Source: Hydnum rufescens UP504
Taxonomy: Eukaryota; Basidiomycota; Agaricomycetes; Cantharellales; Hydnaceae
Assembly: GCA_014904985.1 (NCBI GenBank)
Contig: MU129096.1
Location: 9,391-58,978 of the forward strand
Direction of reading: 5' to 3'
DNA: 49,588 nucleotides
The position numbers and the translations under genes were made by a program. Positions 32,601 to 44,400 of the stretch are shown here, piece after piece. The notes under the pieces were generated by a model, which saw nothing but the letters and a program-made list of their open reading frames with translations, did not search any database and was not told where the DNA came from. Each line of letters starts with the position of its first letter. Position 1 is the stretch's first letter.

Positions 32601-33340
32601 CCTCCAGCTCAGATGATATTGACTCAGTCTCTTCAACATCTGGCAATATGCCATCCATCATGAAATCAAATGCAGGGTCATCAAACAGTAGGATTGAAAA
32701 GACAGATGGGGAGGACAATGGAGATAGTGAATTTGAGGAATCTGATGATAATGATGGGCCACAGGCACAGGATTTCTGCCACACAGTGTTACAACCTCCC
32801 TCCACCTTTCAAAATAAAATAAAACTCACCTTCTTTGCCCAGTCCCCCAAGTTGAGCACATGCTTCTTTCCTTTGGGGGGGGGGGCATTTTTCATGAATT
32901 TGCAAGTAGCTGAGGGCCCAGGGACTCAATTGATTCTTAATCCAGCAGTCTCCAGATTTGATTCCTGGGGTGCCAAAGTTGATGATGACATTTTTTGATT
33001 CTGCTCACAAGTGGAAAAGAAACATCTTTCATTATGACACTTTTTTGAATGTGATAGGGACTCAGCCAGGGAAGATATTGAAAATCAGTGACCAACAAGT
33101 TCAAGAAATGATCATTTAGACCCCTTTCTAGGTTGCCAATAAGTTCTCAAGTGATGTGGAATGGTGCCAACAGGCATTGAAAATTCTGACCGGAAAGCTC
33201 CGTGAAGTGATGACTTATGGGTGACAGGTGTCTTAGCTCCAAATCCATTTTCAAATCACTTGCAAATTCATTTTTGGGAAATTCTCAAATCTCATTTGGG
33301 TACACTATTTAAGAAGAATTTAAGGTGTGTGAAACCCCCT
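29700..33340 (-). mobile_element. TIR DNA transposon carrying a DDE_3-type gene
   Basis: The left end AGGGGGCTTCTTTCACACAC and the complement of the right end AGGGGGTTTCACACACCTTA match and continue inward over more than 120 bp, sharing CAAATGAGATTTGAGA, GCAAGTGATTTG and GGATTTGGAGCT. The left TIR has an extra segment of about 90 bp with an internal GGAGCTACTTGAGCTCC palindrome before CACCCATAAGTAATCAC matches GTGATGACTTATGGGTG at 33,208-33,224. No clear target duplication was seen. Confidence 0.7.
30060..32805 (-). pseudogene. DDE_3 (IS630/Tc1-type) transposase gene, decayed
   Basis: Minus-strand pieces run 5' to 3' from 32,805. An acidic N-terminal part contains a CSKCSIQWDC cluster (32,017-32,805). 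Next is SVAQALEAINLLAAIIRP followed by DPDLDLLTQMRLEQML (31,666-31,998), and then YSDGHEWEDVVDYHQKVFLP with WCHDESIFYAHD (31,145-31,546). After that comes MAADFVSADYGW followed by VLIFDNEKTHLKCPED (30,587-31,111). Last, in another frame, is FLPKFHCELNFIEMCWG (about 30,395-30,445). The three acidic residues expected of the catalytic site (Asp in ADF, Asp in FDN, Glu in FIE) are visible, but frame changes near 32,000, 31,670, 31,460, 31,140 and 30,500 disable it. This is a very common agaricomycete family. It sits wholly inside the TIRs at 29,700-33,340. Confidence 0.7.
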
Positions 33341-33347
33341 AATGTCA

Positions 33348-33460
33348 CATCAGCAAAATCTACCTGTTACCTAGAGGCTCTGGAAGACTCTGAGGCCTTC
33401 ATCTTCTGAAGGCTTCAGAGTCTTCCAGGGCCTCCAGGTATCTGGTGAATTTTGCTGATG
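33348..33460. repeat. 113-bp hairpin element beside the TIR transposon
   Basis: CATCAGCAAAAT...ATTTTGCTGATG encloses two arms of about 50 bp (GACTCTGAGGCC/GGCTTCAGAGTC-like) that pair with a few mismatches around TCATCTTC at about 33,400. It starts seven bases beyond the TIR end, so it may be a MITE or the residue of the target site. A short Glu/Ala/Leu frame across it is an accident. Confidence 0.65.
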
Positions 33461-33492
33461 CAGTCTTCACCCCAGTCATTTCCATGTCCCTA

Positions 33493-33735
33493 GACCTCAT
33501 GCTCACAAATCATGTGATTTATTTGGTGCCTTAACAAGCAATCCAGTTTCCTACTGCCTTGCATTTATTCAGAGGGATTTCAAACTACTAAGAAGTGGTG
33601 TTTTGAAGGTATTAAGTACTCCTTAGGCCCTCATCCTCATAAATCATATGATTTATTTGATGCCTTAACAAACAATACAATTCTTCTACTGGCTTTTATC
33701 TATTCAGCAGGGTCCCAGACTACCAGGGGAGTGGA
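33493..33735 (+). repeat. Tandem pair of about 134-bp units
   Basis: CTCATGCTCACAAATCATGTG...GCCTTAACAAGCAAT is repeated 134 bp later as CTCATCCTCATAAATCATATG...GCCTTAACAAACAAT, both followed by CTACTGCC/CTACTGGC and TTTATTC or TCTATTC. Confidence 0.6.
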
Positions 33736-34907
33736 TGGCAATGTGGCTTGGTCTCTAAGTTGACACAATGGATGAGATCTGATGGATTGAACATTCATTT
33801 GAATGCTCATTGCATGACTGACCATTTGGCTGTTAGACTATCCAAAAATAGAGTGGGATTCTTGGAGGGTAGGGCATGGCCAGTGTTTAGTTGTTCTCTG
33901 AAAACTTCTCGACAGGTTTGGAAAAAGACCTTGGCTGACAGAGAATTTATAATAGAGACTTTGGAATCCTCAACTTAAGAAGGCAAATTATGTTCCCGAA
34001 GGCTCAGTGCTGAAACCAAGGCGACTGACAATTGATTCTTTGGCATAGCGTCCATGTCAATGTGCCTGGGGGACTGATTGCGTAAGGAATTGTCTTTTGG
34101 GCTCCCATGCACCTGACCGGATTCACAAAGCCATCTCATCTCGGTAAACGCGATGAAATAGCGGAGTGGCTTTCCGTGTTTAGGCAGCTGGCGAATCAAC
34201 TTATCTCGTATAGAATAGGTTTTGGGGGGGGAAACGAATAGAAGCCCCCGGAGGCCGGACATTTTTTTGTTCGTGCCTTTGTCCCGCGAGCAGGTCTTCC
34301 GAGACGATCCAAAAAGGGGTTCTGAAAAACTGCTACTAAGAATTATTCAGCTGATTTGAAAAAGACACCGTTTTGGGGGGCTGATTTGATGAGGTCTATC
34401 GAGGAAATGCCAATTGTTGCCATATACATCCATATATATCCCCTGTTAGACGTAGACGATGGATGCGGACTGTATGAGAAATAAGGATCGTACGCGATGA
34501 GCATGACTGCGGTTTGTCAAACCGATCGACGATCGACAATAAAGTTATTAGGGACGCAGGATTTGTAGAACGGGGGCCAGAAGGGGCTGAGGAGATTGAG
34601 ATCGCAGATCCGCAATGTATAACGAGAACGAAAAGTACACGCATTCGGATATATTCGGGCTAGACCCTGATCTAGACTGGATCAAGCTTCTGGGACGAGC
34701 TTCTGGGAAAATACAGGATATGGATGATGTAGAGTGCGAGGTCACAAGCGAATGCGTCGGAATTTTTTGCCGACATAAATAAGGAAAGCCAGCCCTCTAC
34801 CGAGCTTTGACACAAAGCCCAAGAGAAAAAATAAAAGGTCCATCGATATAGTGTGAGGCAGTCGTGTATACCCCAGTATTTCTCGTGGGTAATTCCATGG
34901 GCTCTCT
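33736..34907. other. Transition zone without a recognised gene
   Basis: CpG becomes frequent from about 33,970. Short open frames on both strands show no known motif. The last 150 bases are the 3' flank of the FKBP gene. Confidence 0.35.
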
Positions 34908-35598
34908 TCAGTTGATTCTGATGAGTTCCACCTCAAATTTAAGCGTGGAATTTGGGGGAATGATTGGAGGGAAGCCGCGTTCGCCATACGCCTGAAAACG
35001 AGATAATCTCATTAGTAGGCCACATGCCCACAGCGTGGGGTTGGAACGGGACTCGTGCGCACATAGTCGGATGAGGTTGTAATACACGCTTTCTCACCCA
35101 GAGATAGCAAGGGTACGCCTGTCATCACTCACATGGTCAGGATCACTACGGAATCAAAGGAGTGTGAACGACGTGCCTTCATCCCATCCTCTGATAACAG
35201 CTCCAACACCAATCTTCGTGACAAAAGGGGACTGACGGTCGCGAGAGCTATCAAACTGGAGTCGAGAGTGAGGATCGCAAAAAGTAAGGAGAAGCATCGA
35301 TTTAGAAACCCGAAAGGGAACGTTTCCGCAATAAGACGCGGCGTTCAAGGGCAAACAAACCTTTGTGCCGTCAGCTAGTCTGCCGACATAATGGATCGTC
35401 ACGATATCTGCGATAGATGTAGCCAAGATCAGTCAGGTTTACAAGTCAGATGGCTTTGCATCGAACTGACCTCCATATTTTGGGTATGTCTAGCGTGGAG
35501 GCAGGAATGGGTGAGGCCATCTCGAAGAAGATGGCTTAAGGAGAGTAGGGACATACCTTTCCATCGCCGGGGGAAATGCGTTGTATTTCGACGCCCAT
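34908..35598 (-). CDS. FKBP12-type peptidyl-prolyl cis-trans isomerase, six exons
   Basis: The gene encodes a cytosolic prolyl isomerase of the FK506/rapamycin-binding type. Exons, in transcript order: 35,557-35,598 ([14 protein letters not shown]), 35,471-35,489 (19-nt micro-exon, TYPKYG), 35,361-35,407 ([16 protein letters not shown]), 35,177-35,255 ([11 protein letters not shown]...GWDE), 35,063-35,118 ([18 protein letters not shown]) and 34,908-34,991 ([19 protein letters not shown]...stop). Phases fit at every junction and the sum is 108 residues, the usual FKBP12 length. FKBP landmarks Y-x-G-x-L, FDSS, GWDEG and AYGxxGxPxxIPPNxxLxF are all present. Donors are GTATGT, GTCAGT, GTTTGT, GCACGT and GTGCGC; the fourth is a GC-AG intron with CTGAC before its CAG. 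Start chosen because the first exon matches the family N-terminus. It looks intact. Confidence 0.9.
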
Positions 35599-38142
35599 CT
35601 CGGAAGTTGAGTATACAAGGGATACAAGGGGAGCGAGAAGAGAGAGAACTAGACGTGACTGAAGCAAAAGGAGTACATCGATACCCTTCAATCGGCACCT
35701 TGCACCGGGTGAATCCGACTGTATAGGCCTTTTGGTTGCTGGTCTAGTCCCCCTTATCGCACCATCTCCGCTGCTCTCTTTCGTTCTGTCTAGTGTGCCT
35801 CTTATTGTCTTCGGCGATGGGGTTTAGATCGATCTGTCCTGTCATGGGCGGCGAATCCTCGGACTTGCCCTGTGATCGGAATGCGACCGATTGAGAGCTC
35901 AACAAGTCAAGGACTGCTATCCAGACATTTTAGGTTGGATGAGTTGTAAGGACTCGCACGACTAGCAACATTCTCATGTGGCACTGGCCAAACAGCCGAT
36001 GGCTGGCCTCACTTTTTTACGATCTTGTGATCCTATGCTGGCAAAAAAATTATGGATGGATCCATGCTGCTCTTGCGTTCTTCCGATTGCCGGACCGGAC
36101 TTGGATCCTGTTTGGTCACCCATGGCGTGGAAACCGGTGCGTACATTCCCCGAGTGGGCTTAGAGCCTTTGGGGCCCCTTCGGCAATGCGAGAAAAGGTT
36201 TCTAAACAAGCTTCCTTCAACCCATTTCTGTGCCCCTCTGACTTTCCCATTTTGCCAAAACACGTCGAGTAACTATAGAAGTGCTTGGAGTAGAAATATG
36301 TTGCCGAAGGTCTTATATCCTTAAAAAATAAGTATGTATGTTCCGAAGCGAGGCGTGGAGTGAATCGGCTTTCCGATCTCGGTTGCCGAGCTTCTCAGGT
36401 GAGCCGGCAAATTACACCCGATTTCAAATTGACCGGCGGTTCTGCCGCGGAACGTGACAAGCACTGTGTGAAAAGATAGAGCTTGCACAAGTTACTGCAA
36501 GCCTGTCCATATTACTGACTGAGTTTAGAATATTTTTAATTGCAGTAGATCTAGAGCAAGAGACTTTAGCAGTATTTGGATTGTTCGGCACTTTGCGATG
36601 AGCCACTGGCCAATTCAGTTGGATCGGAGGTACCCGAATGGACAAGTGGCTATTACAATTGACTGCTTGTGGACCTCTTCTGCTACTATCATGTGTACTA
36701 TGGTGTCTGAAATGGAACGGTCGACTAGATCAAAACCTGGATCCTCCATTCAACGGGTCGGAGCTACCCCGGATGGAAAAAGCGGCCTTATTTAACAGTT
36801 GTAAATCTAGTCATGCCTTGGTGAGGCAGGGTAGGGTGAGGCAGTTCAATATTCCTCTCATTACGCTTTCGGTCTCCGGACCGTCACTCTACTCTACCCT
36901 AATTCGGCTCGGGCGACTTGGGATACGGTGTTACGGTGCCTGCTGAATATCGCCACGTGCGGAACTCATTGTTTATCTCCGCTGAACCAGCCAAGAGTAT
37001 TTTGTCGATGCGACCACCTTGCCGCTGACGGGCTCCTTCGCTCGCCACACCCGTGACGGCAGGCTGGTCGCCTTTGATGCTTTTCCCCGTGAGTAAATAG
37101 GTGCCGTGCTACGAATCCCCCCCCGATTCACCAGCAGCCCTTCCAGATTTGGCCCCATTCTCTAATCGTCAGGGGGTACACTTGAGGCAGGTCACTGAAG
37201 GTCCATTGAAGGGAGTAAGCAAGCTAGCGGCATCTTGATGCGGTCCTAGTCCGTGCGAAGTGGAGGGCCCATTAATTGGTCTCTGCACATCTTGAACAGT
37301 TCAACAAAGAGATGCAATTGAGTGGTTCTCGTATTAAGAACACTGTTTTAGCCACTTCTATATCGACGCGAAAGGCACTGGAAAGTCTCAGGATAGTCAA
37401 GTCCAGATTTTGTTAACCCAGGTCTAAAATTGGTCCTTGTAGTGGCATCTCATAATCCTTTTGGCATATCACACTTTCGGCCTTGCTCCGCCACCAAATG
37501 GGAGGAACAGGCTTAGTAGTAGTCTTATCCCGGAGAGAATGGTCTGCTCGTGGGATGTTCGTCTCTCTTCGCCCGCCCACTGAACGCCCCTTTATACTGG
37601 TAATATAGTACGTCCTTGGCTGGTGGCCTGAGCCTATGCTGCCTTTGCATTGACGTCCGGGCCCTTGCAGTTGCTCTGGTGATGAGTCTGATAACTAAAG
37701 GTGTTGCAACTGTAACATTGGAGACAGATATTCAGGGCCCCCCTCAATATACATATACTAACGTACATTGGAGCCCTGATTCCGCCGTATTCATCAGAGC
37801 ATCTTCCACATATGTTGACATTGATCAGAAATAATCGGGAGTGTTGAGGAGGTCATGTGCTGTGTGGAGAATGCCGACACCTTGTCATTCTCATCTTGAA
37901 TACGCGCCCGTGCACGTTGCAAACCATGCCTAGAACTGTAGCCGCACTCCCGACACGGGCCCTTGTAGTCGAGATAGCTGGCCTGGAACTCATTCATTTT
38001 GATTTGAGTTGACCGCTGGCGGCCATGTTACAGTCGCGGCCCGGAAGATCTCATTGGCTTGACTCTCGCGACACAATCCAATGGATGTACTTAATGCTCT
38101 AATTAGAGTTACAGGGGGACAGAGATACGTACGTGATCAGTC
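35599..38142. other. Intergenic, no recognised gene
   Basis: About 2.5 kb of CpG-containing sequence. Several 60-100-codon frames exist (for example 35,976-36,272, 36,638-36,946, 37,616-37,834), none with a motif, consistent splice structure or partner exon that I could find. An undetected short-exon gene cannot be excluded. Confidence 0.35.
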
Positions 38143-38273
38143 AACTTAGGTCTATTGTCGTTCGGCTGTCCCCGCCATTCATAAACAATTCCGTCTTCCC
38201 TTTTGTACATTTCTCACTCTGCCCGTTTGGGCTCACTGCCTTTCCCACCCTCCTTTATTTCCTTAGTTGTGTG

Positions 38274-40573
38274 ATGGGTGCTATATCTATACCTGCTGGC
38301 TCAGACCCCTTAGATATCTCTCGCCTTCACATCGCCAGAACGACCACCAGGGATACCCTGTCTGCGTCGAACGCTCTCATAATTGCTTTCATTCTTGGTG
38401 CGGCGTACTTTCCTCACCCTCAATGACATATCATTTATGTGCAAGCCGTTCATTTCCAGTCGTTCTCGCTTATGCTCTCATCAACCTTCCGTGGACTTTC
38501 TTTCGCCTCCAACATGCCGGCTGGTTGACCGGTTGGTCACTTTCTTCTAAACCTATTCCAGCACCCACTAGGTGCCCCCATCCTGATTATCCCAATGCCA
38601 ATATGGGGCCTCCTCAATCTATTGGCCACTTGCCCCTCGGCAACCCATCCTACATGATACCACGTATCAACCTCACAGCCTCTCAATTTTTTGTACTACT
38701 CGCGACAACGATCGTTATCACGGTTGCTTGCTTTACGAACAGTAACGTCATCACGGATTCGACTCGAACCGGATACATCGCAATTACCCTCCTTCCCTGT
38801 GTGATAGGGTTGGGTAATAAGGTCTTCGGTGTTGGGTCAATAGTACAAGTGGGCTACGCCTCTGTAAGTGCCACCGCAATGATAGACTAATCAGACACGC
38901 ACTGACATGGAAATGTCTGTTAGGTCAACTGGTTGCATCGTTGGCTCGGTCGTTTACTCTTCGTTGTATCAACACTGCACACTATCGCCTACATGGTGAT
39001 ATTTGCACAGACAAACTCAATGAAGACTGAAATGTCCAAGGCGTCCAACATCTTGGCATGTATATCTTACGCTGGACTATACCTCGTCTTCTTTGCGTCC
39101 TTCAGGTATGTTCGGCAGCGGTGGTGGCACATTTTCAAAGTATGTCACCATTTCGGGATTCTCGTATTTGTGGTTGGGGTGAGTCGACTTTGCATTGATT
39201 TTTGGTCTGTGGATTAATGAATTGCAAACTAGCTGAACTACCACAGCCAGCTCTTGCGGTCATGGATCGGATTCTCGCTTGCCTTTCTGTTCTTCTCGCT
39301 TGTTCTTAGGGCGCTTACTTCCCGTGTTCACATCGCCTATCTTACTCCGCTTTCCTCCTCCCGATCTACCGTCGTTCATCTTCCTAGCTTGCGGTCCGGG
39401 TGGATTCCAGGCCAACACGTCCGTATTCGCGTATTGACTGGAGGCATGGGGCTACGAGCGACTTCGGAGGGCCATCCGTTCACCCTTGCTACTGCTCCCA
39501 CTGTAGATGGGGTGGGTGGCAAGCTGGTGGTCATGGCTGCTGGTGACTGGACAGCAAAATTGCTTCAAGTTGCGAAGAAGCGATCGCAAGCAGATGTTGA
39601 AGACGGGAGAGGATACCCTGTCGCAGTTATTGTCGAAGGACCATACGGTGGCTGTAAACTTCTTTATTCTGCTTATTCAACGGTGTTGTTAGCAGGTGGT
39701 GGATCGGGGGTATCATACATCTTGGCTGTTGCCCAGGGCATTATTTCCGACTCCAAGCTGGGTAAATCCCGTACTCGTGAACTCAATATCGTTTGGAGCG
39801 TCAGGGATCGAGGTGCGTCGTTGTGTGGATGGTCTATCTGTCGAAACCTTCTGAATTCGTGCTGTGCACAGCTGCGCTCAACGACATTGCTCCTTTGTTC
39901 GATGATCTTCATTCTTCGGCGCCGTCTCTGCCCCATCTGAAGATCAATATCACGCTTCATTTCACATCTGTCAGTCGTGGCTTCATCGTCCGCCCATTTT
40001 CCGCGCTCCCTTCGTCGGCTGTCTTCGTCCCCGCACGTCGACAACGCAAATCATACACCCCTTCGCCCCTTTCAGGAGTTTCCCCTTTCAGCTCGGCGAA
40101 TCTCCTCGACTCGGAAAAGTCCAGCCGAGTGGACTTGGATGATGATTCAACCGTGGTGGGCGTTGGGAGGGATGGTGCCGCCGGCATTGGCAGCCCGGCC
40201 GATGAAAAGATCGAAGACCCATTCTCAGACGCGAACGCCATCGAATCCAAACCGCCCGCGATCGAACTCAAACCCGGCCGACCTGTGTACGCCACGATTC
40301 TCAAAGACATTGTAGAGCGTGAGCAGAAACGGAGGGGGACTTTCTCCGAGAGGTTCTCCCGTGTTGCGAACGGCGCGTCGTGCTCTGGCGGCGGAGTGGC
40401 AGTTGGGGCTTGTGGGCCTGCAGGGATGGTTCTTGCCTTGAAGAAATTGTGTGCGGATGCTGAGGGCGTTGAGTTCCATGAGGAGTACGTTGCCTTGGTT
40501 TTTCCGCACCTCACACCCCGATACTGATTCTACTCCACTTTACTTCTCGCCTTGTAGAATCTTCAGCCTTTGA
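38274..40573 (+). CDS. Ferric reductase (FRE-type NADPH/FAD/heme b), FRE-A
   Basis: Six exons: 38,274-38,404, 38,446-38,863, 38,924-39,178, 39,233-39,812, 39,872-40,484 and 40,558-40,573, all with GT-AG introns and consistent phase, giving 670 residues. It is a membrane oxidoreductase that moves electrons from NADPH through FAD and two hemes to reduce ferric iron or copper outside the cell. Visible are about seven hydrophobic segments in residues 35-300 and the heme ligand pairs H188/H202 and H258/H272, each with 13 residues between. FAD motif HPFT is at 349-352. NADPH motifs are EGPYGG (403-408), AGGGSG (422-427) and CGPAGM near 645. The C-terminus is HEEIFSL, close to the usual EETF ending. 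Start is the only early ATG in frame, shared with FRE-B. Its 3' end faces a dysferlin-domain gene fragment. Confidence 0.9.
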
Positions 40574-40803
40574 GAAACTGGTGCAGAGCGAAATGTCGCG
40601 CGGTGACAACTACACTTTGTTCAAGTTCTCTCGCCCGGGCAATGATATAGACTTCCGCCGTGTACACAATACCCACACTTTCACAAACAGCAACGATAGC
40701 CTTCCATTCGGCCAGTACTTAATCGTGTTTTTTTTTTTAAAAACCTGGGCGACAGTATTGATACGACACTCAGGCGCTATATGGGCTGAGATTATGGCTG
40801 GTG

Positions 40804-41475
40804 TTAGATTACGCGGGTGCGATAGATCCTCCATTTCCATGTCCGTCTCCTTGTCTTCCCAGGTTTCTGGCACTCTTCCAGTGGGGCAGCATGCGGATCG
40901 AGCCAGGCATCGTTGGTGTACACCCATCCATCTTAGATCCATGAGATGCCGTGACCGCAATGTATTAGATACGGACACTGGCCTGCGGATAACAGAGAAG
41001 CGAGTGAAAACAAAAAAAAAAACGTACCTCCATCGGCTCTGGAAGGAGCCCATCAGCCAAGATCCTCAGGGGTCCAATCTTCAGTTTCTATGTATTCCCA
41101 ATCAGGTTCGAGGTGTATTTTTAAATGCAAACTAGAGATGGAGTGCATGCCAAGCGGCATCACAACAGAATCAGATATTTCCTCCGTGTGAATACGCATT
41201 CGAAATATGAAGGATATGCAAGTGTGCATGACTGAACAGGGAAGAAAAAGAAAAAAGAATACGAACCTATTATCGCCGACGGCCTGACTCCCATCCGGTT
41301 CCCGCATCCATGCGCGGCGTTCGCTCGGTTTCAGGTTCGAGTCCCTGTATCCCACCCGGCTACAATGACATTCCCACTCGCTGCGCTCATAGCAGACAAG
41401 GATGGTGCCCAGCATTTGCTCTAGAAGACCGTGATCTCACAAAGCCCTAAACAAAAATGAATAATCTGTTTTGAG
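40804..41475 (-). pseudogene. Dysferlin-domain (peroxin 23/24/30-like) gene, 3' fragment
   Basis: The reverse strand matches the dysferlin-domain gene at 48,060-48,719. Similarity starts in an intron (GATTATTCATTTTTGTTTAG) and reads SNLKPSERRAWMREPDGSQA (DysFN). After an intron (GTTCGT...) come SDSVVMPLGMHSISSLHLKI and WEYIETEDWTPEDLG. After another intron (GTACGT...) it ends GWVYTNDAWLDPHAAPLEE (DysFC) with stop TAA at 40,804. A TGA replaces CGA in EDLG[R]W, and a single-base loss shifts frame before SNLKP. The 5' half of the gene is missing; the breakpoint is near 41,475. It lies tail-to-tail with FRE-A, about 230 bp apart. Confidence 0.78.
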
Positions 41476-44400
41476 GGTGCATTAGGTGGTCTTGCAAAAG
41501 TGTGGATCTCATTTTTGAGTTAGTGACCAACAAGGATGAAAATGAATGCGCCAAAGCCGACAACAAGAGTTCGGGAGGATCCTGGGAGAGAAATCAACCC
41601 AGCCCGAATTCAGACAGGAGGCCTGAGGTGCTACCAATATCAGCAGAAACACATGGTTATCTCAGGAAGATAGGCAATAACAAATTTGCAGTTTCCGTCG
41701 ATGTCAGGAAAGACTCTTCAACTGAACCAAGTCGACATGAATGAGACCAGCTTGAAAGAGATTTGCGAAGATATCTGACCATAAGCCGGAAATTCGAGTA
41801 AACCAGTCTCCTGGCCCCACTGCCCTATCAGAGTAGTACAGATAACTTGACCGAGGATGTCGTCGTTCACGATCCTTTCAGACATGAAAATTGTGAGATG
41901 ATGGTCCACAAGTGGGATTGCGTCCATACCTTCATATGCCCCCAAGACTCGCAATACTCATTACGCCTTACCATTCATTTCAAAAAGATCCTTGACTAGG
42001 TTGACGAGTCTCTCGAGGGTTTACGGAGCATTTATAGCATGGTTTTCGGATGCCTCGGTATACCCAACAAGCCATTTCCTGTTCAAGAAATTGGTCTCTG
42101 GGGTTCGGGAGTGACATTACAAAAGAACGCTCACTCGGCACTTGTTCTCACCGACCATTCGTTGCGCTCCATTCCTCCGCCAGATCGAGCATACGAGATG
42201 ACTGATTCTGACCTTGCCAATGATCTCCGATCCTCGTCGCCTGCGAAAGGACGCAATAGAAATTCTTCCGACGCGATATTCATGAGTTAAGGAGCATCGC
42301 CCGGGCCGTCCAGCAGTCGAGCGGAGGGGAGAAAAATAGCTTTCAGGAGACCGCCGACTGGACCTTGGGCAACTTTCATGGCCGCTACGCGATGGTATCA
42401 ACAGCGTTTACGAGCGTTGCCGACAACGCAGAACAGTGACGCCACGATGGGATCTTCCTGAGGGTCTATACGCATAAAAAGCTCACTAGGTTTGATAGCG
42501 CGTCGGTGAAGGACGTGCTCATCATTTAGGTGTCGTGAGTATGATTGAGCACCATGCTCAAGCAATCTATCATCGCCCAAAGGCGCAATCACCGAAAGAA
42601 TGACTCGTTAGAGAACGGCTTGTGAAGCTCTCGCTCTAGGTCCTCCTACAAGTTGGTGTGTCTTCCCGTATCCGCTTGCCCAATGACAGGGCTCCAAGGA
42701 GGGGCAGAATACTCTTGAGAACCGAGATCTGCTGAGGAAACAAAGATCAAACCACCAGAAGCCCAGGGGATCCCCCGTCGTTTTTCTTCGTGACCATGCC
42801 GCTCATGGCTTGCAGCATCGGCTAGTACAGGTCCGGGATGGTGTTCGAGAGAAACACATGGGAAGGGGCGGTGGAGAGGCACGGAAAGGACCATGGTGCC
42901 CCTGTATCTCATGCGATAGACATACCTACAGTAAGTGTTTCCTTATCGCATGTTTCAGCTCGCAAGGAATCCACAAACTGCAAGGCACCTCCACTCAAGG
43001 AAATGAGGCTTGGCAACGCCAACATTCCCTTCATTAAAACATTAAAACCCCATCAAGTCTTTGAAATCCGAGTACGGTCGTAGCAACACGCGAACGATTA
43101 CAAGCCGACAAGGCAATGACGGAAAAGGAGGGTGAGAAGTCGAGCTTTGTCGCAGGATTACAAGGCTCTTTGTTGGGCGAAGGGGTGAAAAGCTGATATC
43201 TAGCCGTGTGAACAGCACCAGAGGCCCAAAAAAGCATCGAAAAAGGACTGAGGACATCGCAGACCTCGGCGCTTGGGCAACGAATGCCACCAAAGAAGGA
43301 TTCACAACAATAGAGGAAGAGTCAGAGTGCCCGCTGTATTTTCAAGACTTGATAGGGTTCCAACCCGGATCCAAACGTGATGGAAACGTTGACGAATCAG
43401 AAGTGAGCCACGATAGTTGTTCAGTTTGGAAAATCTTACGTTTGATTTTCTGGAGAGAATGGCATCCAAGTTTTTGTCTGTACCGAGTCGCGTAATGGGG
43501 AATTGAAAGGACTGGGGACTTAGATGCGACATCCAGCCAGTCCATAGCGAGTGGTCATAAGCCGGTCCCGTATGACATGGGAGCACTCACCCTTCCGAAA
43601 GGACAGGATCCCCAACATCATCAAGTGAAATGAGTTCCACGGAGAAGGGGCCGCGTTGCGAATAATACCATTTCCGATTGCAGTGTATCCCTAATATGGC
43701 AGTGGCCCCACGAGCTCTATTGGCACTGTGAGGCATAATTCACGGATTTCGGACGAAATTTTCGCGAAACGTACGGATTTTGGGTGAACATAGGTGCTTC
43801 CGCTCACGGATTTTGGGGTGTGCCCTGTGAAACGTAGATCCACATTCCAGGATCCCGGGTGCTGTCCTTAAGTGAGTGGTCGGGTTGCAGTGGTTGGTTC
43901 TAAATATTTTGAGCCCCTTGGTCACACTTGCTCCCAGCGCAATTTTTAGCCTCCGGGTGTCTCCGGATCTGCCTAACTCGACGCCCGAAATTGGATGCTG
44001 ACGACGATGTACAAAGATGAGAATAGCGAGGATTCAAATTGGGGTCTGGCAGCTGGTGGGGATGCTAAGCTGCTAAGCTCACGGGAGGCGCCAGGAACCC
44101 GTTACTGCAAAAATGACGTTTTTCTAAAAAAAATTTATGTAACGTAGATCCGGAATTGACGTATTTTCGAAGGGCAAATGGCGTCTAGCGGATCATTAGC
44201 GCTCGCGGGGTCCTGCAAATACACGATCACCTGAGGCAGTAGACAATACTCATTACAGTAAGTGCTTCACCCACACTATACCCCTCACCTATGACTCACC
44301 AGAATAACTCCAGCGAGCCCCCGGATCCAAGGCGCCCTGCTCAGAAACCGGTGCTGCAACACTCAATACCGTGGTGCCCTTTGCCTCATCCCCCGCACCA

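Noticed and set aside
33221..33409. Short plus-strand frame over the right TIR and hairpin
   Set aside because: It lies in inverted-repeat sequence, has a mirrored counterpart in the left TIR on the other strand, and has no motif.
39960..40075. Possible extra intron in FRE-A exon 5 (GTCAGT donor to TTTCAG acceptor)
   Set aside because: Removing it breaks the reading frame of the downstream NADPH-binding half, whereas the uninterrupted exon stays open.
41320..41350. A GGTTCGAGTCCC box-B-like sequence suggesting a tRNA gene (also in the right-hand copy)
   Set aside because: It is the complement of codons for DSNLKP in the dysferlin-domain gene. No T-stem pairing or acceptor/anticodon arms could be drawn around it.
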